A DNA stretch of 64,000 nt from Epiperipatus broadwayi (taxonomy: Eukaryota > Onychophora > Udeonychophora > Euonychophora > Peripatidae). Shown in pieces: positions 24,601 to 35,279 of the stretch. The stretch spans positions 2,081,975-2,145,974 of the forward strand of contig JAQFVV010000183.1 of assembly GCA_028023455.1 (NCBI GenBank), given 5' to 3'. Below the pieces are notes generated by a model. That model ran no database searches. It was given only the letters and a program-made list of their open reading frames with translations, and was not told the origin of the DNA. The number at the start of each line of letters is the position of its first letter. The stretch's first letter is position 1. The translations under genes were made by a program, and so were the position numbers.

Positions 24601-24685
24601 TAATAAAATTAATGTATGATTTTTTTTTTTTTTTAAATAGATTTTTTTAAAAAAAAGGTAATTCATTTTTGAATAATTGTTTCTT

Positions 24686-24764
24686 AAACAGAGCAAAACT
24701 CTCCATACAGTATTGCCACCTGTGCTAAACAGAGTAATCAATGGAAATGTGATCATGTGATGCT
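24686..24764. mobile_element. Foldback family F1, 79-bp copy with 12-bp TSD
   Basis: Flanked by a perfect TAATTGTTTCTT at 24,674-24,685 and 24,765-24,776. It contains AAACAGAGCAAAACTCTCC through AGTAATCAATGG, then jumps to GTGATCATGTGATGCT. It is an internally deleted copy that nevertheless has both family ends. Confidence 0.87.
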
Positions 24765-24776
24765 TAATTGTTTCTT

Positions 24777-25178
24777 CTTTTAAAAAGCAGCTGTTTTAGG
24801 CTTTTATATTTTTTGAAAAAAAAAAGCCAATCGTTTATTCAATTAATGCTTCTTTATTTAAAGTATATATATATGTGTGTAATTTACATTTGTCTGTAAT
24901 GTATATAAAGTCCTATATTAATAAATTACTATGATAAAGTCATAAATCATGATTATGAATTTAGATAGTTTATTTTTTACTCTTTTACATTCTAAAATAC
25001 CAATTTTTAGAATAACATCATAAATTTTAATGAGCTTTACATCATAAAGAGTATTAAAAAGATAAATGCTTTTGTTTCAAAAATGTTATTCATTTAAAAA
25101 GGTATTTTATATTTATTAGACATATATCAGTACATGTATATATATATTTGTAAAACAACATTTTGGTATTGGTAGGAA
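24777..25178. other. AT-rich spacer, nothing recognised
   Basis: No gene or repeat structure identified apart from short TA/TG runs. Confidence 0.5.
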
Positions 25179-25189
25179 ATTTATAACTG

Positions 25190-26212
25190 CATTAAGAAAA
25201 AAAGATGGAATTATTATTAAAAAGAGAGATGACATCATGAAATGAATACAAGACTTTTAGCAAGAATTATATAGTAATAAAGAACAAGTACCTCCTATAT
25301 CTATTGTATCTTCCGAATTGCCCAGAATGTTAAATGAAGAAGTGAGACATGCAATTAAATTTATGAAGAAAGGAAAGGCTCCAAATAATGATGGAATTAT
25401 AATTGATATATTAAAAGAAACAGGTGAAGAAATAGAATTTTTTTTAGCAGGGTTATATACTAAATATCTAAATGATAAAGGTGTAACAGATGATTGAAAG
25501 AATGAAGTATTAATATAAATATTTTTAAAAGGTGATAAAGAAGATATTATAAATTATAGACCTATCAGTCTTTTATCAGTTTTATGCAAAAATTTTACCA
25601 AGATAATTACAACTCGTCTACAGACAACATTGGATTTCCACCAACCAAGAAAACAAGCTGGATTTAGATGTGGTTTTAGTACAGTAGATCAAATCCAGAT
25701 ATTGAGAGAAGTTGTAGAAATGACAAATGAATATGAGTTTCCATTATGCTTTACATTTGTAGATTATGAAAAGGCATTTGATTCTATTTCTTCAGTGATT
25801 AAAGCATTGGATCATCAAGGTATAGAACCAGGATATTGTCATATTTTAAAGAATATTTATAAAAATGCAACAGTAACAATTAGGTTACATAATGATACTA
25901 GGAAAGTCAACATTGAGAAGGGTTTAAGACAGGGTCACTCCATATCTCCAAAACTTTTTACAGCAGTGCTGCAAGAAGTATTTTATAGATTAAAATGGGA
26001 AGCTAAAAGAGTGAAAGTAAATGGAGATTATTTGTCATTTAGATTTTGCAGATGATGTAGTTGTTTTTGCAAATAATGCTTTAGAGCTGCAGGAAATGTT
26101 GCAGGAGTTATCAGATGAAAGTAGGAAAGTAGGACTAAAGATAAATGTTAAAAAGCCTAAAGTCGTGTTTAATGGATTTTCTCAAAATATGAAAATAAAG
26201 ATTGATTACGAT
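25190..26212 (+). pseudogene. RTE reverse transcriptase, N-terminal and catalytic part (pseudogene)
   Basis: Encodes the reverse transcriptase that copies RNA into the nicked target. Visible motifs: a KMKKGKAPxxDGI-like linker near 25,360-25,400, YRPISLLSVL at about 25,556, QAGFRCGFSTVDQIQ at about 25,660, motif A FVDYEKAFDS at about 25,757, motif B GLRQGHSISPKLF at about 25,920, and motif C DFADDVVVFA at about 26,042. Several stops lie before 25,630. A 2-nt loss near 26,033 shifts the frame between motifs B and C, so the 141-codon frame 25,630-26,055 ends early and the catalytic Asp pair is in the next frame. The endonuclease domain is absent. Dead copy. Confidence 0.88.
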
Positions 26213-26935
26213 ATCAAGACTGATGTAGTAACAGGACATTCATGTGGCTTTGGTTTTATTTTGTTTGCACATATTTCAACTTTAGATAAAGTTACATCAC
26301 AAAAAACTCACACATTAAATAGCAGGACTATAGATCCAGAGCAAGCTAAAGCAAAGGATGGTCATGAGCCTATTAAAAAAATATTTGTTGGTGGTTTAGA
26401 TCCCAATTTTCCTGAAGGTGACATTCATGAATATTTCAGCAAATTTGGAAAAATTGAAAAAATAGAATTGCTCTTTGATAAAATAAAAAGCCGGCAGCGA
26501 GGTTTTTGCTTTATTACTTTTGAATCCGAAGAAATAGTTGATACTGCTTGCCAACATCTGAAACAGAAGATTGACACTAAAGAATGTGATGTCAAAAAAG
26601 CAACACTTATCCAGGATCCTAAAAAGGGTGTATTTTCTACTCGTGAAAGAGGTCATGGAAATGCTAATCAAAATCAGTGGAGCACTTGGGAAAGTCAGGC
26701 CTATAACTATAATCAAGGATATGGAAGTTATGGTCAGGGTTATGGTAGCTATGAGAATTACAGTGATTATGGCTATGGTCAGGAATATGATTATTCAGGT
26801 TGGAGTGATCAAACCTATGGAGGTAGCTATGGATATGGGAGTGGATATGGAGCAAGTCAACAAACAGCAACTTATGGCAAGTCTTTGAAAAACAGAAATC
26901 GCAATAGAAATTTCCATCCTTATAACCGACAGTGA
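26021..26935 (+). CDS. Chimeric RT / hnRNP D-AB-like open frame (retrocopy fusion)
   Basis: An uninterrupted 304-codon frame. Residues 1-64 are RTE reverse transcriptase from motif C (DFADD) to KIKIDYD. Residues 65-304 are an hnRNP D/AB (AUF1, Drosophila squid) type protein. These comprise the tail of RRM1 (CGFGFILF at 75-82, RNP1-like), a linker with IDPEQAKA, a complete RRM2 (RNP2 KIFVGGL at 120-126, RNP1 RGFCFITF at 160-167), a Gly/Tyr-rich tail (about 228-286) and the family-typical basic end YGKSLKNRNRNRN. Known hnRNP D/AB proteins bind AU-rich RNA and shuttle from the nucleus. The RRM1 N-terminal half is lost. Whether it is transcribed or translated cannot be told; the ATG belongs to the RTE frame by chance. 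Treat as an intact-frame processed pseudogene unless expression is shown. Confidence 0.6.
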   Translation: MEIICHLDFADDVVVFANNALELQEMLQELSDESRKVGLKINVKKPKVVFNGFSQNMKIKIDYDIKTDVVTGHSCGFGFILFAHISTLDKVTSQKTHTLNSRTIDPEQAKAKDGHEPIKKIFVGGLDPNFPEGDIHEYFSKFGKIEKIELLFDKIKSRQRGFCFITFESEEIVDTACQHLKQKIDTKECDVKKATLIQDPKKGVFSTRERGHGNANQNQWSTWESQAYNYNQGYGSYGQGYGSYENYSDYGYGQEYDYSGWSDQTYGGSYGYGSGYGASQQTATYGKSLKNRNRNRNFHPYNRQ

Positions 26936-27356
26936 AATTATTTCATTTGAATTGTGGGAACTTAGTATAGTTATGTAGAGTTGTTTAGATAATCAGATTA
27001 TTCCATGTTTTATCTTTTTATGCCTTTTTATTTTATCATATTTCTTGGTCGTTTTGTCCGTAACAAAGATAAAAGAATACAATTGGGTTTCACCAATAAT
27101 GTAATGTGTCATTGTCAAGGAATCGAAAATAGTGCTAGAGCATGTTCTTTTTCCTATTGTTAGTTAAGCATGCAATGTGTATTCACTATTTGGTTTCTCT
27201 TTATTTTATTTTAAATTTGAAGGCATTCAATAATTTTGATACTAGTCTTTAATAGTAAGGATGTGGTCCCTTGTCTCTGTTAAAAGTAATTCTCGAATCT
27301 TATTTTTTAACTTTGTGTAATACAACACAATAAAATATTGAAAAGCAAAAAAAAAA
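26213..27356 (+). pseudogene. Processed (retroposed) hnRNP D/AB-like copy with TSD and poly(A)
   Basis: Intronless, 5'-truncated mRNA copy: coding to the stop at 26,933-26,935, about 410 bp of 3' UTR, AATAAA at 27,329-27,334, and an A-run at 27,347-27,356. It is flanked by AAAGATTGATTACGAT at 26,197-26,212 and the same 16-mer with one C-to-T change at 27,354-27,369 (the last As are shared with the tail). This identifies it as a LINE-mediated insertion into the RTE element. The body shows no stop or frameshift over about 240 codons, so it is fairly recent or under constraint. Confidence 0.92.
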
Positions 27357-27972
27357 GATTGATTATGATGAGATAGAACAAGTTAACAGCTACAAATACT
27401 TCGGTCACATTATTAATACAGATGGAAATATAATGAATGAAATTAATCATAGAATTAAACTTGGTTGAAGTGCTTTTGGTAGAAATAACTTAATACTAAA
27501 AGGAAATATGCCTATGTGTTTGAAAATGAAGGTTTTTAATAAATGTGTTTTACCCATTTTTACTTATGAATCAGACTTGGATACTTAATAGAAGAGCAAT
27601 ACAGACTTCAGACCACTCAAAGAAGTATGGAAAGATACTTGTTGGAAGTAACAAGAAGAGATCGAAAATGCAATATATTGATAAGGGAACAAACAGGTGT
27701 TACTGACCTCATTGAAAAAATTAAAAGACTAAAGTGGAGTTGGGCTAGACATATTGCTAGATGAGATGATAATAGATGGACAATTGAAATCTTAAACTGG
27801 ATTCCAAAAGATTATAAAAGACCCAGAAAGAGATCACATGAGAGATGGATGGATGAAATAAGAAAGTATGCTGGGGTGATGTGGAGAAGAGAAGTTAAAA
27901 ATCAGAGAAGATGGATTGAATTTGAAGAGACCTTCATCCTGCAGTGGATTGATAATAGTTAATGATGATGAT
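27357..27972 (+). pseudogene. RTE reverse transcriptase C-terminal part (pseudogene)
   Basis: Resumes with DYDE then NSYKYFGHIINTDGNIMNE, followed by KLG-stop-SAFGRNN, an MKVFNKCVLPIFTY-like block and a WxxHxxR-type C-terminal block. It has several stops and frameshifts. It corresponds residue for residue to the better-preserved antisense copy at 30,314-30,853. The 3' end is TGATGATGATATAT. Confidence 0.87.
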
Positions 27973-27999
27973 ATATATATTACATTTGAATTTTTTATG

Positions 28000-28840
28000 G
28001 ATTTATGTTATAAACAATTTAAAAAGCGGGGTCATTTTCATGTAAATCAGAGCTATAAATATGTTATGGCAGTGATGTTGTCATGACAACCATCAATTGC
28101 CACTGATAATTCTCAATGCTAACCCACTTTTTTTTTACTTTACTATTCTCTAATAGTGTTTTTTTTTTTATCAGAAGTTTAATTAGAAATAAAAATAGAT
28201 CACTTTTTTTCTAATCTAAGTTGTATGGATTTAAATCTTGGCAGTTATTTTTACCATGGCTCAGAAGATCATAACTTCCTTTAATATCCTGTGATTAATA
28301 ATAGTTCATCTCCCTAAGACAGTTGTATGTGTCAGATTGTAATTTTTTATAGATTTATGATATAAACAAATTAAAGTATGAGGTCATTTTCATGTAAATT
28401 AGCTACATACATGTTTTAGCAATGATGTTACTAGGACAACCATCAATCACACCTGAAAGTTTCTAAGACTAAGCTACTTATTTTTTTAGATCTACTTATC
28501 GCTAATTACTTTTTCTTTTAGGTTTAATTAGAACTAGAAGTAGATCTTTTTTATTTCTAACCCAAGTTGATATATGAATTTAAACTCACATGGACTTAAA
28601 ACTAGATAGCTAATTGTCTAGATTTAAAGCCATATAACAACTTGGGTTATAAATAAAAAGAGATCTATTTTTTATTTCTGATTAAAGCTATAACAAAAAA
28701 TCTATTATAACATAGTAGAGTGAAATAAAAAGTTCAGTCTTCGGAATTATCACTATTGAGGGGTTTTCTAGCAACATTATGCTAACACACATTTCTAGCT
28801 ATTTTTTTTAATGACCCCACATTTTAATTCCCTTATAAAT
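28000..28840. mobile_element. Foldback repeat in direct-direct-inverted layout
   Basis: Unit 1 starts near 28,000 (TTTTTTATGGATTTATGTTATAA, then TCATTTTCATGTAAATCAG at 28,032). Unit 2 repeats it about 350 bp later (TCATTTTCATGTAAATTAG at 28,384). A third unit is inverted at about 28,630-28,835 (AACTTGGGTTATAAATAAAAAG through GACCCCACATTTTAATT). Units 2 and 3 form a hairpin with a short loop near 28,600. No ribozyme core or coding potential seen. Confidence 0.75.
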
Positions 28841-28844
28841 ATAT

Positions 28845-29550
28845 TAAAATGTTTGAACCTCTGTCATTATTGTAAATAACATGAAGTCATTGTAATAAGA
28901 GAATAAAGTACTAAAAATTAATTTTAAAAAACTAAATATACTTTAACATATTAGTGTCATAATGATGATCATAAAAAACAATACTATTCTACTGTTAATA
29001 ATTTAAAAAAAATTACTTTTTGTTTATGTAAATGGTATTGGATCTCTGATTCATCGTGAATAATATGAATGATGCAACATTAGCTTATGTTCAAAAATAT
29101 GTAAAACTGACTTAACAAATGTGTCTGCATTTTACAACCATAAAAAGAAATATAGATGTGGTTTTGATATGGATATTGTTGAGATAGTTTGAGAAGAAAA
29201 GAGATAACAAAAAGAGAAAGATCAAAGAAACTTGGTTTATTACTCTAAATGATCATGTGATGAATCAAAGAGCATTCAAATAAGCAAAAAGTGGTTTTCT
29301 TTAAAATTTTAACTATGAAATAGTGGATTTTTTGGTTGTGATGATGACACTAATATGTCAAAAGTATACTTCATTTATTTAAATTACTTATTTTTTGTTT
29401 TATGTCATGGTATCTTCATATCATATATATGTGTGTGTATTGTGATGAATCTTTGATGTCTCTAAAATAATAATAATAAACATAACTTCAAAACTTTTAT
29501 TGGCTTATTATAAAAATAACATTATTACATAGGTTCTATGTACCTTGTAG
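28845..29550. other. AT-rich spacer, nothing recognised
   Basis: No gene or repeat structure identified. Confidence 0.5.
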
Positions 29551-29552
29551 AA

Positions 29553-29725
29553 AAGATAGGGAATTTGAACTCAGACTTTCAAGCAAGCTTCAACTATCCA
29601 CACTATCTCATCCTAATGATACACATGTGTATCAGTAGTATGAGATAGTGTGAATAGTTGAAGGTTGCTTGAATGTCTGAGTTCATTTGCTTGAATGTCT
29701 GAATTTAAATCCCCTATACTTACAA
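29553..29725. repeat. Foldback of the tRNA-like half of family F3
   Basis: Palindrome centred on ACACATGTGT near 29,626. Both arms contain the F3 promoter-like block: minus strand GTCTGAGTTCAAATTCCC at 29,568-29,587, and plus strand ATGAGATAGTGTGAATAG plus AATGTCTGA and TTTAAATCCCC at 29,640-29,715. The hammerhead part of F3 is missing. Confidence 0.7.
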
Positions 29726-30188
29726 TTAAGTTCCAGATATAAGAATGCCTGTATTTCAACTCTTGTACTTTATAGAGCAAAATTGTATAAATTGAAGATG
29801 TCTTCTTGTACTTTTTAACTTTTAAGATTTTGTAGCAATTTTAAAAATTGCATTTTCAATTTAATTTTAAAAGTACACACATGCACAAAATCAACTTTTA
29901 AAAGGAACAATATAGTGATAGAACACAATATTATAAACATATGAATAAATTAGTTTAAATTGGATTAATAAAAGCAATAATTATATTAGGGTATACATAA
30001 GAGTAGAACAATTTACATCAGTGACAGAAACTCATAATATTTAAATGTATATGTGCTTGCACGAACGTTTATGTTTTTTAATATATTTTAAATTTTAAAA
30101 AGTACTATTTTAAAAGATTTAATTAAATTAATATTTTAATAAAATGCAATTTATGGTTAGAACATTTGTAAATGAACAAAATTAAAAT
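29726..30188. other. AT-rich spacer, nothing recognised
   Basis: No gene or repeat structure identified. Confidence 0.5.
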
Positions 30189-30189
30189 G

Positions 30190-31260
30190 ATTTATTTTAA
30201 TCATCACCATCATCATCAACCATTATCAATCTACTGCAGGATGAAGGTCTATCCAAGTTCAATCCATCTTCGATCTTTAGCTTCTCTTCTCCACATCACC
30301 CCTACACACTTTCTCATCTCATCCATCTCACATGTAGTCTCTTTCTGGGTCTTTTACAATCTCTTGGAATCCAGTTTAAGACTTCAATTGTCCATCTATT
30401 ATCATCTCTTCTAGAAATATGTTCAGCCCAACTCAACTTCAATCTTTTAATGTTTTCAATGGGGTCAGTAACACCTGTTTGTTCTCTTACCCATACATTG
30501 CATTTTTGATCCCTTCTTGTTACTCCCAGCATGCATCTCTCCATAATTCTTTGAGTGGTCTGAAGTCTCTGTATTGCTTTTCTATTAAGTGTCCAAGTCT
30601 CAGATCCATAAGTAGGAAATGGCAAAAGACATTTGTTAAAAACCTTCCTTTTCAAACACGTAGGCATGTTTTCTTTTAGTATCAAGTTATTTCTACTAAA
30701 AGCACTCCAACCAAGTTTAATTCTATGATTAATTTCATCCATTATGTTTCCATCTGTATTAATAATCTGACCAAGGTATTTGTAACTGTTAACTTCTTCT
30801 AATTCATCATAATCAATCTTTATTTTCATATTTTGAGAAAATCGATTAAACATTACTTTAGCTTTTTAACATTTATCTTTAGTCCTACTTTCCTACTTTC
30901 ATCTGATACCTCCTGCAACATTTGCTGCAGCTCTGAAGCATTATTTGCAAAAACAACTACATCATCTGCAAAATCTAAATGACTTAAAATAAATCTACAT
31001 TCACTATTCCTTTAGCTTCCCATTTAAATCCACAAAATACTTCTTGCAGCACTGTTGTAAAAAGTTCTGGAGATATGGAGTCACCTTGTATTACAACCTT
31101 ATTAATGTTGAATTTCCCAGTATCATTATGTAATCTAATTGTTGCTATTGCATTTTTATAAATATTTTTTTAAAATATGACAATATCCTGGATTTACACC
31201 TTGATGATCCAATGCTTTAATCACTGAAGAAATGTTAAAAATGCTTTTTCATAAAATACA
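30190..31260 (-). mobile_element. RTE non-LTR retrotransposon, 5'-truncated antisense copy
   Basis: Same family as 25.2-28.0 kb, on the minus strand. The 3' tail (ATCATCATCACC-type on plus) is at about 30,194-30,215. The RT C-terminal region is open at 30,314-30,853. Motif C (FADDVVVFANNA) is at about 30,935-30,975, motif B remnants near 31,060-31,090, and the fragment fades near 31,255 before motif A. Frameshifts separate these blocks. Confidence 0.87.
30314..30853 (-). pseudogene. RTE RT C-terminal domain fragment, 179 codons open
   Basis: The best preserved C-terminal RTE segment in the window: FSQNMKIKIDYDELEEVNSY, YLGQIINTDGN, KLGWSAFSRNN, LPFPTYGSETW, MLGVTRRDQK, then WAEHISRRDDNRWTIEVLNW. 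In the intact family this follows the catalytic RT core and helps bind template RNA. It lies in a truncated element lacking endonuclease and most of RT, so no activity is expected. Confidence 0.85.
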
Positions 31261-31264
31261 AATC

Positions 31265-32600
31265 CATTTTAATTCTAATGACCAGCAGAACCACCACTAA
31301 ACACCTCCAAGCAATAAATGACATCAAATAAAACATATGTTGAATAAACATAAAATTGATCAAACCGAGCTTATAATTTTAAAACACTAAAAGTTTATAA
31401 TTTTTAAATATAAATTTTAGATACTTAAGTGTTAGTTCAGACATGCAGTTGATGTTGGTGCTTCCATGCCAAAATATGCTGGAAGGCAAAATATGCTGGG
31501 AAAGGAATAATGTTTTTGATGATACAACATATAGTCCAGAAAATACAGAAGTCACAAGTACGCGATCTATTTATTTTTTTAATGACTTCTTTTTTTAATT
31601 AATTTATGTGTCCACTATTTTTTCAATCCCTTTTTCTCTTTAAGTATTTTAAATTTATTGTAAAAAAACACGAAACTTGGTGTTCGGACTCACATTTAAG
31701 TACCAAATTTTATTATTATAATATATACTCATAACTACATGTTGAATAAATGTAAAATTGATTAAACTAAGCTTATAATTTTGAAATACTAAATGCTTAT
31801 AATTTCTCAAATACAGTAGCTGAAAGAAAAATTGATTGAAGTAAAGCATATTAATTTTACAATTAATTGGATTTTTCTTACCAAAAAAAACTCTGATGTG
31901 GCATACTTACATGTAGTTAGAAAAAAAATGGGGATAAGAAAAAATAGCATTGTTCACATTTGATTTTCTGACATGGATATTTCTGACATGGATATCTGAT
32001 CTACACTTGATTATGTGAGGTCCTTACAGGCTCTTGAAATTGATACAAATCTGTTTACATAATTTTCTATCTATTAAAGTGACTTTGGTCATCAAAAAAT
32101 GAACATGGAAACATGTTTAAAAAAATATTTTCAGATTTTAATAAAAATTTGTTGATAATTTCAAATGTAAAAGAGGTATTGGTTTTTAAATAAAATAAAC
32201 ATTAACCTTTTCACTATTGGTAGGTGGCATTAGCATCTTTGAGCAATTTAATGAATAAATATCTGTCATTTCAATTCTTTTTATCTATCCACCAGCAAAT
32301 AATAATATGTGAAAAATGAAGCACACATTATTCACTTTGATAAATCTTGATTTATTATTTTTTTATTAATATTCTTTACTTTAAATTTTTTTTCTTTTGG
32401 CTAATGTTAAGATAAAATCCGGTTTATTATTAATTGTAGAATCAATATTCTCCAGCAGTTGTTTCTCTGTTTATTCAACATGTAGTTATGGGCATATATT
32501 GTAATAAAATTCGTATTTAGAAATTATAAACTTTTAATATTTTGAAATTATAAGCTTGGTTTGATCAGATTTCTGCATTTTTTGGGTGATACTTTGTATT
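31265..32600. repeat. Scattered direct-direct-inverted repeat units
   Basis: A block TGTTGAATAAACATAAAATTG then AGCTTATAATTTTAAAACACTAA occurs at about 31,338-31,420. It recurs directly at 31,742-31,830 and inverted at about 32,466-32,575 (TTATTCAACATGTAG through GAAATTATAAGCTTGG). Spacing is irregular and identity moderate, so this is an old version of the triad layout seen at 28, 36, 53 and 61 kb. A C-run of about ten lies at 32,617. No genes. Confidence 0.55.
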
Positions 32601-32678
32601 GTCAAAAATATCTCCCCCCCCCCCTTGTCATACTTTGGTGTGAATTGCCATCATTAACCAAATATCCAGTTCAACCCT

Positions 32679-32887
32679 TGTAATATCACCTGCCATTGTT
32701 AATTAAGTTAAACAATCAAGAACGTGAACGGTAGAACATTTTATCTAATAGAAGAGTTTTAGTTAGAAAACTTTCTTAGACTATAACTTATAGCTATGCA
32801 TTATTTTTTGTGTTAAAGTTGTAAATAAACCTATTTTTTGTTACCAAATCTGTTGAGGAATTAAATTAAGTTGATGCATACACATCA
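32679..32887 (+). repeat. 5' LTR of the Ty3/Gypsy element
   Basis: 209 bp, starting TGTAATATCACCTGCC and ending ATACACATCA. It differs from the 3' LTR by one 18-bp segment (TATCTAATAGAAGAGTTT or equivalent) present only here, and by a handful of substitutions. AATAAA lies at about 32,824. Confidence 0.93.
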
Positions 32888-33620
32888 AATTGGCACAATC
32901 AGACAGGATCTACAAAGAACAGTTTTTGGAATGAAAAATGGCCACCATGATACAACTACGAATAAGAGAATTCGATGTGAAAATCCCAGTAATTGGCCGT
33001 TATATATAAAACTGTTTGAAAAACACTTTTTGATAAATAGTGTTAAGGAAAACAACATTAAAATTGTCACACTTCTAGGTTTTGCAGGAATCAAGGTTTT
33101 AGAAATAGTTAACCATTTATGTGAACCTGTTGAACCAAAAACTTTACAATACTACAATGTGGTTGAAAGATTAACTTCAGATTTCTGCCTGCAACCGAAG
33201 CATATCACTAGACTACACTTTTGTTTATGACATCAGACAAAAAGTGAAACATTTAAGAAATATGATTCAGCCCTGTGTGAATTAGCTAATAATTGTGTTT
33301 ATGGTCAATATTTACAAGAAGCACTCCTTGAACAGTTGCTACTCAGATTATACGACATAAAATTTCACGAACAATTACTTGCAGACTCGAACATTACATA
33401 TAAAGAGGCCATTAAAAAAGGAATGGCTCATGAACTCATAATCGAGCAGGCAAAAGAATATACTAATAATGCATCACATTGTATCTTTTACCATCCAATT
33501 CAGAAAAAGGCTGGACAAGATGAGGATTGTAGCTATAACTGTTTATGTTTCCGCTGCAAAAAAGCCGAACATTTTGAACACAATTGTAAACAACTGGATA
33601 TCAATACTCTCAGCCTATGA
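32871..33620 (+). pseudogene. Ty3/Gypsy gag remnant with CCHC zinc knuckle
   Basis: One frame runs across the region with a single in-frame stop (TGA at 33,228-33,230, between HFCL and HQTKSE). The middle matches the retrotransposon Gag core: FKKYDSALCELANNC, LQEALLEQLLLRLYD, then an ITYKEAIKKGMAHEL block. A CX2CX4HX4C zinc knuckle, CFRCKKAEHFEHNC, lies near 33,550-33,590. Gag packages the element RNA in cytoplasmic particles. The usual Gly before the knuckle His is changed. The frame ends at 33,620, just past the junction of a large deletion that joins it to the end of RNase H. Confidence 0.82.
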
Positions 33621-34690
33621 CTATGATTTAAATTACAGAAGTGGGAAGTTGATCCAATATGCTGATGCACTGTCTAGACTGCCTGATGCTTCAGAAAGAA
33701 TGAGACCTACCATAGAAGGAAACTATATTGACCAGTGGAAGAATAAAACAATGAACAGTAGAAGTGTATCAGACTGGACCAACAATGAACCAGCTTACCA
33801 AGGTTTGAAGAACTGGATCAGGGAGGGCTGGCCTAACAAGAAACCAGATAATCTACCAATGTATTTCTGGAATGCACGTATGCGACTGTGATCAGCAAGG
33901 GATGTGTTCTCAATGGTGATAGAGTAGTAACACCTCCACAAGGATGAAAACAGGTTCTAGAACTACTTCATGGTGGCCATCCAGGAATAGTGTACACTAA
34001 AGCATTAGCCAGAATTTACGTTTGGTATCCAAGGTTAAATGAAGGTATAGAAATTTACATGAAAGGGTGTACTGACTGCCACACAAACAGCAGGCTGAAC
34101 ATAAAGGAATATAGCCAATGGCCACCAACTACAAGTCCTGGGAATGCATACCCATTGATTATGCTGGTCCTTTTATAAGACATATCTTTCTAGTTCTAGT
34201 TGATGCCTACTCACACTAGATTGAGTATAGAATTGTTAAAAATACTGGGACGGATGACATGATCAAACAATTGACATCCATATTTGCAACACAAGGATAT
34301 CCAGACTTTAGTTTCAGATAATGGTTCTAGTTTTTCTTCATATAAATTCACAAACTTCCTGATACACAGAAGCATCAGATACCTTCATACACCACCATAC
34401 CACCCAGAATGCAATGACCTGGCCGAGAATGCAGTAACCAACTTAAAATTGCATTGAGAAAGCAAAAAATCCATGAGGATGCTAGAGGCTTTAAATCAGA
34501 TTCTTTTACAACAACATTCTGTTCCAACCACTGCTAGTGGAAAGACTCCTGCCAAACTTTTCCTGAAAAGAAAGCTATGGACCAACTTAACTTTACTCCT
34601 ACCCGAACCGACAAGAAAAACTGTTGATAGAAAGTCAGAGAAGTTTTTTGTAGGTGAGAAGGTGTGGATTAGAGATTGCCTATGACAGAT
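33600..34690 (+). pseudogene. Ty3/Gypsy pol remnant: RNase H tail and integrase
   Basis: Starts within RNase H: LSAYDYDLNYRSGKL then YADALSRLPD (33,606-33,690), a hallmark of Gypsy pol. After a linker come the integrase zinc-binding motif (LHGGHPGIVYTKALARIYVW with CTDCH, 33,966-34,080) and the start of the catalytic core (LVLVDAYSH, about 34,190). A degraded DNGSSF-like segment (about 34,318) would hold the second Asp. Distal integrase similarity is faint to about 34,690. Multiple stops and frameshifts (33,889, 34,177, 34,310). Protease and RT are absent, so it could not retrotranspose itself. Confidence 0.85.
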
Positions 34691-34699
34691 TTGGATAAA

Positions 34700-35066
34700 G
34701 AGCAAAGTGATTGGCATAACTTTCAAGAATATAGCTACAGTACAAACGGAAGATAATGTTAGATACAAGATACATTTTAATTATACCCACCATCACATCA
34801 ATCCAAACTGGCAATATATGTATACAGCTCAAATCAGTGGAAATAAACATTCAGAAATGAGACCTAATAACTCAGAGCCAAGTCCAGACTACCAGATACC
34901 AAAACCCCAGGAAAAGATTTCAGCAGAAGACCCAGAAATAGTCCAACCAGAATCATTGAATACAGTAGGTAATACAGAATATAAACACCCAAAGTGAGAT
35001 AGGAAGCCACCCACATATCTAAGTGACTTTGTAAAATAGCCATTTTCCCTGCTATGAGTAGAGGAG
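34700..35066 (+). other. Ty3/Gypsy 3' internal region
   Basis: A weakly coding, degenerate integrase C-terminal or spacer region. A 96-codon frame at 34,707-34,997 is rich in Pro, Glu and Asn (PEPS-type, PKPQEKISAEDPEI), as in the tails of some Gypsy pol proteins. It is followed by the purine-rich tract at 35,055-35,066. Confidence 0.6.
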
Positions 35067-35257
35067 TGTAATGTCACCTGCCATTGTTAATTAAGTTAAA
35101 CAATCAAGAACATGAATGGTAGAACATTTTAGTTAGAAAACTTTCTTAGAGTATAACTTATAGCTATGCATTATTTTTTGTTTTAAACTTGTTAATAAAC
35201 CTAGTTTTTGTTATCAAATCTGTTGGAGAATTAAATTAAGTTGACACATACACGTCA
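35067..35257 (+). repeat. 3' LTR of the Ty3/Gypsy element
   Basis: 191 bp, from TGTAATGTCACCTGCC to ATACACGTCA. Exactly 18 bp shorter than the 5' LTR because of one internal indel. Confidence 0.93.
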
Positions 35258-35279
35258 ACCCTTAAAAAGGGTAATGATT

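Larger units (their letters stand above)
25180..27972 (+). mobile_element. RTE-type non-LTR retrotransposon, interrupted by an hnRNP retrocopy
   Basis: 5'-truncated RTE-clade element: the pre-RT linker and RT domain (25,180-26,212), a 1.1-kb inserted retrocopy, then the RT C-terminal region (27,357-27,960). It ends in a TGATGATGAT-type tail at about 27,963-27,972, as RTE elements end in short microsatellites. Two antisense relatives occur at 30.2-31.3 and 39.3-40.4 kb. The interrupted host frame resumes exactly after the insert. Confidence 0.88.
32679..35257 (+). mobile_element. Ty3/Gypsy LTR retrotransposon, internally deleted
   Basis: Complete at both ends: 5' LTR 32,679-32,887, 3' LTR 35,067-35,257, and a 5-bp TSD ACCCT at 32,674-32,678 and 35,258-35,262. 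Three bases after the 5' LTR a TGGCACAATCAGACAGG tract (from 32,891) fits a tRNA primer-binding site. GAGTAGAGGAG just before the 3' LTR is a polypurine tract. Internal length is about 2.2 kb, where autonomous elements carry about 4-5 kb: protease, reverse transcriptase and most of RNase H are gone. It sits beside an unrelated hairpin at 35,280-35,446. Confidence 0.92.

Noticed and set aside
26396-26888. Open frames overlapping the hnRNP copy (minus 26,396-26,716 and 26,664-26,870; plus 26,571-26,888)
   Set aside because: Shadows of the RRM2 and Gly/Tyr-rich coding frame.
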